A stretch of 45,671 bases of DNA from an uncultured Clostridia bacterium (GTDB taxonomy: Bacteria; Bacillota; Clostridia; Christensenellales; UBA1242), in contig CAKVMJ010000008.1 in the NCBI GenBank assembly GCA_934772445.1, positions 1 through 45,671 of the forward strand, given 5' to 3'. The notes beneath the pieces were generated by a model, which saw only the letters and a list, made by a program, of their open reading frames with translations, searched no databases and was not told where the DNA came from. The position numbers were made by a program, and so were the translations under genes. Shown here piece after piece: positions 1-9,300 of this stretch; the first letter of the stretch is position 1; each line of letters starts with the position of its first letter.

Positions 1-83
1 TGGTGCCGAAGGGGGGACTCGAACCCCCATGGTTTCCCGCACGATTTTGAGTCGTGTGCGTCTGCCGTTTCGCCACTTCGGCA
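1..83 (-). tRNA. tRNA-Leu (anticodon CAA)
   Basis: Read on the minus strand, this is a complete tRNA with encoded CCA. The acceptor stem is TGCCGAA / TTCGGCA followed by CCA. The T arm is GGGGG-TTCGAGT-CCCCC. The anticodon arm is CACGA-CTCAAAA-TCGTG, giving anticodon CAA, which reads UUG leucine codons. A short variable arm (GGG-AAA-CC type) fits a class II leucine tRNA. The neighbouring trmL product belongs to a family whose known E. coli substrates include this isoacceptor. The 5' leader contains CCACTTC (read on the minus strand, plus positions 92-98). It can pair with GAAGTGG inside the tRNA (plus positions 73-79), so the precursor has an alternative hairpin. Confidence 0.95.
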
Positions 84-350
84 TATTTGATGAAGTGGTT
101 AAAATATTTAATTTTCTATATGAGCTCATTTTGAGAGCCCTGCTTAAGTTTTGAGCTACCTGTTTCTTACCACTTCGGCATAAATGATGAAGTGGTTAAA
201 ATATTTAATTTTCTGTATTGGCTCATTTTGAGAGCCCCGCTCAAGTTTTGAGCTACCTGTTTCTTACCACTTCGGCATAAATGATGAAGTGGTTAAAATA
301 TTTAATTTTCTATATTAGCTCATTTTGAGAGCCATGCTTAGGCCTTGAAC
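73..350. repeat. Three 97-bp tandem units sharing the 5' end of tRNA-Leu
   Basis: The 11-mer CCACTTCGGCA occurs at 73, 170 and 267, exactly 97 bases apart, and the sequence between copies is nearly identical. The first copy is the 5' end of the tRNA itself. Each unit also holds CCACTTC...GAAGTGG (170-176 with 189-195; 267-273 with 286-292), a GGCTC-N7-GAGCC hairpin and a GCTCAA-N3-TTGAGC hairpin (239-253 in unit 2). The last unit decays after about position 340. On the minus strand each unit begins TGCCGAAGTGG and continues with a D-arm-like stretch and a 5-bp stem with a TCAAAAT loop. It has no T arm or acceptor 3' strand. It looks like repeated tRNA-5'-derived sequence, not functional tRNA. 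Confidence 0.85.
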
Positions 351-548
351 TACCCTATTCAGTTTCCTTTAGCAACAGAGTTATTAAATACAGTTCTAAA
401 TCAATACAAAATTGCACAGATAATCCTAAAACTAGAGAAATAGTACCACAAAATAAGAAAAAAGGCAACATTTTACAAGCAAAAAGTTTTATAAAATTTA
501 AAACTTGAAAAATTTTAATAATTTTTCTTCAAAGAACAACAAATTAAT
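351..548. other. AT-rich intergenic stretch without a recognisable gene
   Basis: There is no convincing reading frame with a ribosome binding site. The only structure I see is AAGTTTT (484-490) pairing with AAAACTT (500-506), followed by an AT-rich run. It resembles a weak hairpin, but no gene clearly ends into it. Confidence 0.5.
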
Positions 549-577
549 TTTATTAAAACCTCATTCTTTGATATAAT
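549..577 (+). promoter_or_regulatory. Probable sigma-A promoter of the trmL cluster
   Basis: A perfect -10 box TATAAT lies at 572-577. The best -35 at a 17-base spacing is TTTATT (549-554), only 3 of 6 consensus bases. Transcription would start near 584, close upstream of the AAGGAC ribosome binding site (589-594) of trmL. Confidence 0.5.
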
Positions 578-600
578 TACATATAAAAAAGGACAGACTT

Positions 601-1089
601 ATGAATATAGTTTTAATTGAACCAGAAATACCGCAAAATGCAGGAAACATTGTTAGAACTTGTGCGGCAACAAATACAAATTTATATATGGTTAAACCTT
701 TAGGCTTTGACCTTGATGAAAAACATTTCAAAAGAGCAGGAATGGACTACAGAGATTTTGCAAATGTGATGGTGGTGGATAGTTTTGAGGAAATTATGAA
801 GAAAAATCCAAATGCTAAATTTTATTTTGCCTCCACCAAATCCAAGAAAACTTATGTTGATGTTAAATACGATAAAGATTGTTTTATAGTGTTTGGCAAG
901 GAGAGTTTTGGAATTAGAGAAAGCATACTTAAAGCACATTATGATGATTGCATCAGAATTCCAATGATAGAAAAAGCAAGAAGCTTAAATTTATCTAACT
1001 CTGTGGCAATAATTCTTTATGAAGCTTTAAGGCAAAACAAATTTGATGGGCTTAAAGATGAAGGAAATTTAACTGGAAGAATAGATTAA
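601..1089 (+). CDS. trmL: tRNA (cytidine/uridine-34)-2'-O-methyltransferase TrmL
   Basis: This 162-residue SPOUT methyltransferase has the usual length for TrmL/YibK. It transfers a methyl group from S-adenosylmethionine to the 2'-OH of the wobble base. In E. coli the substrates are tRNA-Leu(CAA) and tRNA-Leu(UAA). All three SPOUT motifs are visible: PQNAGNIVRT at residues 11-20 (N13, R19), FGKESFG at 98-104, and the trefoil-knot cofactor site IPMIEKARSLNLSNS at 120-134. The start is supported by AAGGAC 6 bases upstream and a TATAAT box at 572. It opens a three-gene plus-strand cluster; the next gene starts 14 bases after its stop. A tRNA-Leu(CAA) gene, its expected substrate, lies about 520 bases away on the other strand. 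Family assignment is secure; substrate is inferred from the family. Confidence 0.93.
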   Translation: MNIVLIEPEIPQNAGNIVRTCAATNTNLYMVKPLGFDLDEKHFKRAGMDYRDFANVMVVDSFEEIMKKNPNAKFYFASTKSKKTYVDVKYDKDCFIVFGKESFGIRESILKAHYDDCIRIPMIEKARSLNLSNSVAIILYEALRQNKFDGLKDEGNLTGRID

Positions 1090-1103
1090 AAGGAAAATGG
1101 AAA

Positions 1104-2030
1104 ATGAGTAAAATTGGAGTTGTGGGTAGCATAAACACAGATTTAGTGGTTACCACTAATGCATTACCCCAAATTGGCGAAACAATAACTGGCGAGGAAT
1201 TTAGAATTTGCTTTGGAGGCAAGGGTTGCAACGAGGCTGTGGCTTCTGCAAGGCTGGGTGCTAAAGTAAACCTTTTTTCTGCAATTGGCGATGACTTATT
1301 TAGTCAAAACATACTAAGTCATTTAAAAGAAGAAAAAGTTTGCACAAAAGGTGTAAAAAAATTAAGAGGAATTTCTGGCGGTATTGCAAACATAACCGTT
1401 AGCAACAAAAACAACCAAATTATTGTTATCCCTGGTGCAAATGCAATGGTTGATAAAGACCATATATTAAAACAAGAAAAAGCAATTCTTGAATGTGGGA
1501 TAATTGGCGGAATGTTTGAAGTTCCGATTGAGAGCCTACTAACAGCAAACAGAATTTGCAAAGAGCATAACATCAAATTTGTTCTAAACCCTTCCCCTAT
1601 TAAAGACTACCCTTTTGAATTATTTGAAAATTCAAGTTATGTTATTGTAAATGAAGTGGAAATAGAAAAAGTTAGAGGCTATAACCCTTTAAAACCATTT
1701 GATGTATTAACAAAATATCCAAACAAGCTTATCCTAACAAAAGGTGGCGATGGTTGCTTCTATAGCGATGGAGAAAAGGTTATAAATATTCCAGCAATAA
1801 ATGTTAAGGTTATAGACACAACGGGCGCTGGCGACACCTTCCTAGGCTCTTTTATGGTATCAATCAATAAAGGACTTGAGATTGGCGAAGCGCTTACCTT
1901 TGCAAACATCTGTGCTGGATTAAAAACCACAGTTTTGGGTGCACAGACTGGTATGCCAACTTTAAATAAGGTTTTGGCTTATATAAAGAAAAATAAGATT
2001 AAAATAAACACAGCAAAACTTTTAAAATAG
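1104..2030 (+). CDS. rbsK: Ribokinase-like PfkB-family carbohydrate kinase
   Basis: This 308-residue PfkB-family kinase matches ribokinase in length. It would phosphorylate ribose at O5 using ATP in the cytoplasm. The N-terminal sugar-binding motif GGKGCNEAVASARLG (residues 38-52) is close to the ribokinase signature, with Cys where Ala is common. The C-terminal ATP and catalytic motif DTTGAGDTF starts at D238, with D244 as the expected catalytic base. The start is preceded by AAAGGAAAATGG. It follows trmL by 14 bases and precedes a nucleoside hydrolase by 60 bases. The context suggests that ribose released from nucleosides is the physiological substrate. Other PfkB sugars, such as deoxyribose, cannot be excluded from sequence alone. 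Confidence 0.82.
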   Translation: MSKIGVVGSINTDLVVTTNALPQIGETITGEEFRICFGGKGCNEAVASARLGAKVNLFSAIGDDLFSQNILSHLKEEKVCTKGVKKLRGISGGIANITVSNKNNQIIVIPGANAMVDKDHILKQEKAILECGIIGGMFEVPIESLLTANRICKEHNIKFVLNPSPIKDYPFELFENSSYVIVNEVEIEKVRGYNPLKPFDVLTKYPNKLILTKGGDGCFYSDGEKVINIPAINVKVIDTTGAGDTFLGSFMVSINKGLEIGEALTFANICAGLKTTVLGAQTGMPTLNKVLAYIKKNKIKINTAKLLK

Positions 2031-2090
2031 AGTATAAAACTTAAAAATGAAAAATAAATATTTATCATTAAATATTATTAAGGAGAAAAA

Positions 2091-2996
2091 ATGATTAAAA
2101 AACCTTTAATTATAGATACAGACCCTGGAATTGATGATGCCCTTGCCTTGCTTTTATTATATAAATTTAAAGATGAATTTAATATAAAGCTATTTTGTTC
2201 AACTGCTGGCAACATTCCAATCGAAACCGCAACAAACAATCTTAAATATTTTGTAAAAAACTATTTCAATGGCGCTAAAGTTGCAAAAGGTTCAGAATCA
2301 CCATTGGTAAAACCTAAATCTGTAAATGCTGAATATGTTCACGGAGTTAGCGGACTTGGTCATTTCAAAATTCCCAATCAGAACTACCCAACATTACCAA
2401 ACTCTGTGGAAGCAATGTATGAAACAATAAAAGAGAGTAAAACAAAAGTAATATTACTTTGCTTAGGACCTCTAACAAACATTTCGAAGTTGTTGATAAT
2501 TCACCCAGATATTAGAAACAACATAGAAAAGATTTACACAATGATAGGCTCTGTTAAAGGCAAAGGAAATATTACACCTTATGCAGAATTTAACTCATAT
2601 TTCGACCCAGAAGCCTTTGATTTGGTTGTTAAGAGCGAAGTGCCATTGGTTCTTAACCCAATGGAATTAGGCTTTGAGAGTAGGGCTAAAAAGGCTGAGT
2701 TTATTGCGGATAAAATCACCCCAACTCAAAAATTAATCTCAGAAGTGATTGCTGGAAGCTATGAGAGTATGGACCCAACAGCATTTGCAATTTTCGACCC
2801 ACTCTCTGTTCTAGCTCTTGTAAAACCAGAGTTTTTTGAATTTAAAAAATGTTGGATAGATGTGGAAACAAACGGAGAGAAATCCGGACAAAGCATAATT
2901 AATGAAAAACCAGATGGTATTCATTGCTACCAAGTGATTAAAGACACAGCAAAAACAACTAAGTTTATTTTAGATACTCTAAAAAGCATTGAATAA
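2091..2996 (+). CDS. Inosine-uridine-preferring nucleoside hydrolase family protein
   Basis: This 301-residue enzyme hydrolyses the N-glycosidic bond of ribonucleosides to free base and ribose. The calcium-binding signature DTDPGIDDALALLL begins at D9, and D9, D11, D15 and D16 fit the catalytic/metal cluster of the family. A second conserved block, AIFDPLSVLALV, lies near residue 240. The start has a strong AAGGAG site with a 5-base spacing. It is the last gene of the plus-strand cluster and is closed by the hairpin at 3002-3030. With the upstream sugar kinase it forms a two-step nucleoside-to-ribose-5-phosphate route. Purine or pyrimidine preference (RihA, RihB or RihC type) cannot be told from what I see. 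Confidence 0.88.
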   Translation: MIKKPLIIDTDPGIDDALALLLLYKFKDEFNIKLFCSTAGNIPIETATNNLKYFVKNYFNGAKVAKGSESPLVKPKSVNAEYVHGVSGLGHFKIPNQNYPTLPNSVEAMYETIKESKTKVILLCLGPLTNISKLLIIHPDIRNNIEKIYTMIGSVKGKGNITPYAEFNSYFDPEAFDLVVKSEVPLVLNPMELGFESRAKKAEFIADKITPTQKLISEVIAGSYESMDPTAFAIFDPLSVLALVKPEFFEFKKCWIDVETNGEKSGQSIINEKPDGIHCYQVIKDTAKTTKFILDTLKSIE

Positions 2997-3001
2997 AATA
3001 T

Positions 3002-3030
3002 AGCCTAATATTCTTTTATTAGGCTTTTTT
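3002..3030 (+). terminator. Terminator of the trmL-kinase-hydrolase cluster
   Basis: An 8-bp stem AGCCTAAT (3002-3009) / ATTAGGCT (3018-3025) with an 8-base loop is followed by a run of T, six bases after the nucleoside hydrolase stop codon. Confidence 0.85.
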
Positions 3031-3283
3031 ATTTCTTAATATAAATATTTTAATTTAATATAAATCTTAATAAAAAAAATAATTAATAGATAATAAATTT
3101 GATTATTAAACAGATAACAAATTTAAGTGTTAAATAAAAATCAAAATTTAAAGCATTAAATAAATAATCTAGTTGGTTTTTGCTTAAATATAAATTCAAT
3201 TATTTATGAATAATAAATTTAAGTATTAAATAATATAAATTCAATTATTTATGAATAATAAATTTAAAAGAATATTTTATAAG
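3031..3283. other. Extremely AT-rich spacer between convergent genes
   Basis: There is no plausible gene. The stretch consists of runs of A and T and degenerate copies of an AAATTTAAGTRTTAAATA-like string, near 3120 and 3216. A clearer 45-bp-period duplication is listed separately. Confidence 0.6.
3187..3267. repeat. AT-rich direct repeat, 45-bp period
   Basis: A 36-base AT-rich string containing TTCAATTATTTATGAATAAT occurs at 3187-3222 and again at 3232-3267. Each copy contains the imperfect dyad ATTATTTATGAATAAT. It sits between two convergent terminators, so a promoter role is unlikely. Confidence 0.7.
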
Positions 3284-3319
3284 AAAAAAGATTGCCTATT
3301 TTTATAAGCAATCTTTTTT
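3284..3319 (-). terminator. Terminator of the giant repeat-protein gene
   Basis: GATTGC (3290-3295) pairs with GCAATC (3308-3313), flanked by A6 and T6 that extend the stem. On the minus strand the hairpin ends in a U run. It lies 8 bases after the stop codon of the giant gene and could also stop plus-strand transcripts. Confidence 0.85.
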
Positions 3320-3326
3320 ATTTCAA

Positions 3327-6300
3327 TTATCTTGAAGCCCCATAGGCAACTCCAAGTTTTGTACTACTATCTATATAGCACCACATTTCATTCCAACCAC
3401 TAGGAACAGAACCACCGCCAGTTTGGTATGGAACATCTGTACCTAACACCAATCTAGAAGAACAAGCCCTAAAAGGTAAGCCTTCTATAGTTGTTGTGGA
3501 TTGAGGAATAAATGCTCTTGTTAAGCCAGTACAACCTTCAAATGCACCATCAGATAAGGTATTCATATTTTCAGGAAGAACTAATCTCTCGGTTAAACCT
3601 GTGCAATAAGCAAAAGCTTGAAGACCGATTGTTTTAATTCCAGTACCGAAAGTTACACTAGTAAGTCCGCTACAAGCTTGAAAAGCTGAATCATCTATCA
3701 TTGTAACAGAATTAGGAATAGTAATGCTTGTAAGTTTTTTGCAACCTAAAAATACACCATAACCCAACCTTGTAACTCCAGAAGGAATATTAATGCTAGA
3801 TAAATTACTACATCTTTCAAATGCAAAATCTCCCCAAGTTTTTGCACTGCTTGGAATTGTTAAGCTGGTTAAACCAGTACAATCCACAAATGCACTATCT
3901 CCAATTGAAGTAATTGATGAAGGAATTGTTATACTTGTTATATTAGAACATTTACTAAATCCGCTTTCGGCAATTGCAGTAACAGATTTTCCATTATATG
4001 TGCTAGGAATAGTTACAGCACCAGAAATTGATGTACTTTTTGCTTTAACATTATATGTTGTGCCATTGCTATTTAATGTAAATACGAATGGACTATCCAT
4101 ACTATCTCTAGTTTGTCCCCAATATGTGGTTAAAATTTTGCCACTATCATAATAATTCCAATATGTTGCCCAACCACTTGGCTTTGAAGATACTTCACAA
4201 TAAATTTCCATCGTGGAAGAACAATCAAAGAATGGAGAAGATGTATAGTTACTTCCTGTTATTGATGTAACAGACTTTGGTATAAACAATTTTGTTAAAC
4301 TAGTACAACCTGAAAATGCAAGATCTACAATACTTGTTACGCCATCTGGAATATATATATTTGTTAAACCAGTACAACCATCAAATACTGAAAGAGTTAT
4401 AGTCGTTACCCCACTCGGAATTGTTATGCTTGTTAAACCACTACAACTTTGGAATGCATAACTCTTTATAGATGTAACGCTTTCTGGAATTTCTATACCA
4501 GTTAATCCTGTGCATCTATTAAATGCAAAACCTTCTATAGTTGTTATACTATTTGGAATTTCTATACTTGTAATACTGGAACAGTTGTTGAATCCGCTAT
4601 CTGCAATTGCAGTAACAGGTTTTCCATTATATGTGCTAGGAATAGTTACAGCACCAGCAATAGATGTACTTCCTGCTTTAACACTATATGACGCACCATC
4701 ACTATTTAATATAAATCTTAATGGACTATCCATACTTTCTCTAGTTTGTCCCCAATAGGTTGTACAAGCAGTGGAAGTATTGTAATAATTCCAATAAGTT
4801 CCCCAGCCAGATGGCTTAGAAGATGCTTCACAATAAATTTCCAATGTACTACAATTACTAAATACAGATGCATTTGCATTTGCAGCAGTAATACTTGTTA
4901 CAGATAGAGGAATAAATATCTTAGATAATGCAATACAAGTATGGAATGCTTGGCCACCAATAGTGGTGACACCGCTTTCAATTGTTACACTAGCAAGATT
5001 TGAACACCTCATAAAGCAACCAGTACCGATTGTTCTTACATTGCTAGGAATTATAATGCTTGTTAATGCAGTACACCGTCCAAACGCTTGAACTCCAAGA
5101 GTTGTTAAACGAGTTCCAAGAGTAACGCTTGCCAAACTTGCACAATTACTAAACGCAGATTCTCCAATAATCTTTACGCTATTAGGTATTACAATATTTG
5201 TTAGTGTTGAACCATAAAATGCACCTTCTCCTATGTTTGTTACAGAACTTGGAATTGTTATAGTAGAAAATCCAACATTAAAGAATGCATGATCTCCAAT
5301 TGTTAAAATATTCGTTGGAATAACTGTATTCTTACAACCATAAATTAGTTTCTTAGTTGAAGTTACAATGATAGCATTACAATTATTAGGACTACTAAAT
5401 TTTGTATTATTTCCAGATACTTGAATACTCTCTAATCCCGTACATTTTTGGAATGCTTTTTCGCCAATTGTTACAACACTTGAAGGAATAACTAAGTTTG
5501 TAATGCCTGAGCAATCATAGAATGATGATATTCCAATACTTGTAACACTCTCTGGTATTACAATATTTGTTATACTACTGCAACCGTTAAATCCATCATC
5601 AGCAATAGCTGTAACTGGCAAACCATTATATGATTCTGGAATAACGATTTCTCCAGAAATAGATGTATTTTTAGCACCAACTGAATAACTATTATTATCG
5701 CTATTTAATGTAAATGTTAAATATGGATATAACACATCTGCTATTGATTGATTCCAATATGTAGTTAGAGCATGTGAATCATCATAATAATTCCAGTAAG
5801 TACCAAAACCGCTTGGTTTACTACTTGCTTCGCAATAAATTATTAATGTTGAATTACACTCTCTGAACGGATAAGTATTAGATGACTCTGCAGTTATTGT
5901 TGTAACAGATTTTGGTATAAATATTTTAGTTAAACCAGTACAATAAACAAACGCACCAGCACCAATACTTGTTAGATTGGTTGAAAGTATGATACTAGTT
6001 AAACCGCTACAATATGTAAATACAGAACTACCAATAGTAACAACACTATTAGGAATTGTTATACTTGTCATTTTTTTCATATTTACAAATGATCCATCAC
6101 CAATACTTGTTACGGTATTTGGAATAGTTGTATAATTACAACCTTGAATTAATGTATTAGTAGCAGTTTCAATAATAGCATTACAGTTATTTCTACTATC
6201 ATACACTGTGTTAGAACTATCAACAACAATACTTGTTACATTTCCGCAACCTTTGAACGCTCCAGTTCCAATACTCTTTACATTCTTAGGAATTCTAATA

Positions 6301-9300
6301 CTTGTTAATTTGAAACATTTATTAAATGCCGACATACCTATAGTTTCTACAGTATCTGGAATAGTTATACTTTTTAAACTACTGCAAGTCCAGAAGGTAT
6401 ATCTTTCTATCGCTTTTATTCCTGTTGGAAGAACAACTTTTTCTAAAGCTCCGCAATCGCTAAATGCCATTGCATCAATACTCGTAACTGTGTTTGGAAG
6501 AACAATTTCAACTAAAGCATTACAATAACCAAACGAAGAATATCCAATTGTTAAAACACTATTTGGTATATTTATATTAGTAATAGCTTTGCAAGCATAG
6601 AACGCGTAATTACCAACACTTGTAATTGAACTTGGTAAAGTAACGCTAGTTATATTTGCATTCTTTTTAAACACTGGGTTTGTTTGTCCACCCGATGCAA
6701 ATCCAATAACTGGTTTACCATTATACTTATTCGGAATTACAATGTTTCCGCTTGGAGATGTTTCACTTTCTCCCGCAACTAAATATGAATTACCATCATC
6801 GGTAAGAGTGAATACTAAACCTGCGATTGAAGCTGTTTTGCAATATAGGGTTAAAAGTGAACCCTCAAATGATGTTTCTTGCAAGAATGAAGTGGTTGCA
6901 ATTTGAGTTAATCCACTATCTAAGAACCAGCCTGTAAAATATGTTGGTTCATAAGATTTAACTGTGTTAGCAATTGTATTTCCTGTGTAATACGGAACTT
7001 GAGTTGTTCTTGAATCCACAACAATATTTATATCTTGAGCAAGTTGCCAATAAGCATAATATGTTGTTGGTCTATATAATGTGGTTACATAAGTTTCATT
7101 ATTACTTACAAGTTCTCCACCGCTAATTGAATCGTACCAACCCATAAAGCGATAACCATCACTAACTATAGCTTTATATGTTACTTCTGTTCCAGTAGAT
7201 AAAATAGTTGAAGGGCTAACGGAATAAGAGCAACCCGTGTTTGGAGATAATGAATATTTTCCAACAGATACAGAATATTCTACAGGATAACAATCTTCAT
7301 AAGTTTTACCCCAGTAGGTGGTATGAATTGCCGAATCAGTTCTATAATTCCAATAAATATCCCAACCATCTGGTTTAGAACTTGCTTCGCAATAAATTAC
7401 TAGATTTGAAGAGCAACCATAGAATATAGCATTAGAGGAAGAGGAAGCAGAAATTGTCGTTACAGATTTTGGCATAAATATTTTTGTAAGCCCAGTACAA
7501 TTATTGAAAGCGGATGCTTCAATACTTGTTAAATTATTTGAAAGAATTACACTTGTTAATCCACTACAACCATTAAAAGCTGATTGTCCAATGCTTACCA
7601 CACTACTTGGCATTGTTATACTTGCCAAATTACCAACTTTATAGAATGCATAGTTATCTATTTTCAAAACAGTATTTGGAATAATTGTTGATTGACATCC
7701 TTGAATTAATGTGTTGGTTGCAGTTTCTATAATCGCATTGCAATTATTTCTACTATCGTAAGTTGTATTACCGCTATCAACTATAATGCTAGATAATGCT
7801 ATACAATCATCAAATACATTTGCAACAATACTGTTTACATAGCGTGGTATTTTTATACTTGTTAAACTGGTACAACTGTCAAAAGCATAAGAACCTATAC
7901 TGGTTACACTATCTGGTATATTTATATTTTTTAAACTACTACAATAGAAGAATGTAGCATTTCTTATTTCTTTTACACCATTACCAATAATTACATTCGT
8001 TAAATTACCACAATATCTGAACATACCATTCCCTACACTAGTAACACTATCTGGAATTTCGACACTAGTTAAACTATCACAATGTTCAAATACTATACTT
8101 CCTATACTTTTTACACAATTCGGTATAGTTATATGTGTTAGATTTGTACAATTTTTAAAAGTATAATTTGCAATACTAGATATATTATTAGATAACACTA
8201 CGCTAGTTATATTGGTATTCTTTTTAAATGTTGGGGAAGAAGATGTTCCAGTTACAAATCCAGTAACAGGTTTTCCATTATATCTATTTGGAAGAACTAC
8301 TGCACCACTTGGAGAGGTTTCACTTTCTCCCGCAACTAAATATGAATTACTATCAGAAGAAAGAGTAAAGGTTAAGCCTGTGATTGAAGCGGTACGGCAA
8401 TATAATGATATATCTTTACCAGCAGTAATGTCGGTATTTAGATAATCACTGCTTACCACACGGGTAAGTTCTTCATTGAAGAACCAACCCGTTGAGTAAG
8501 GACTAGGTGCATAACCACTAACCAAATTCTCTAAAGCTCCAGTTATATAATCAACTTCGGCTTTATGCACACCATCAACATAAACATTAACTTTTATAAT
8601 ATCTTTCCAATATGCATATAGGGTTATATCGCCTTTTGATTGCAAGTTTCCAAGAACTGGACTACCTGAATAATCAAAATATTGTGTTCCATTACCATCT
8701 GTTTCTGTGTAATATCCCATAAATGCTTTATCTGTTTTTGATGGAACTTCAATGTTTGTTAGAGCATCTCTAATAGAAACATCAACATATTCCGTACCTT
8801 GAACATCAGCATTCATAGAATTAAATGTTATTCTATATAAAACTTTTTGTAATAACACATAAGCATTAAATGGAGCATATACTTCATCGGTTATCCAACG
8901 AACTTGGTTTGTACCAACAGTTTCTAAATCTGAACCAGCAACTAATAATAAGCTATCTGAAATTGTTGATTTACTTGAGTAAATTCCGCCAACCATAATT
9001 CCATCTTCTAAATCAAATGTGATAGATGCTTTTTGACCATACAATACATATATCTCAATTGTATCACCATCAATACTTGAATCACTTGAATTATGGTTTG
9101 TGATATAAACTCTAATTTTATATAACGCATAATATTTTGTATCTTCATCTAGCGTTACTGTAAATGAAGCATCTTCGCTCACTAATTTGAATGAGCCATT
9201 TTCATTTATATACCAACCAGCAAAACTATATCCTTCATTAACAGTTGCTGAAATTGTAACTTCTGTTCCATTAGGATCTATTTCGTAAGTTGAGGCTGAA

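Noticed and set aside
73..350. CRISPR array
   Set aside because: The units are contiguous, nearly identical along their full 97 bases and have no unique spacers.
73..350. T-box leader or additional tRNA genes
   Set aside because: There is no T-box bulge sequence, and the units lack a T arm and acceptor 3' strand. They lie upstream of the tRNA, not of an amino-acid gene.
700..939. Minus-strand 79-codon frame inside trmL
   Set aside because: It is antisense to a well-identified gene, with a histidine-rich low-quality translation and no Shine-Dalgarno site.
3793..4758. Plus-strand reading frames of 80-120 codons opposite the LRR tail (also at 6208-6528 and 8212-8445)
   Set aside because: They recur at the same place in each LRR block, have no ribosome binding site and mirror the codon pattern of the giant gene. 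They are antisense shadows.
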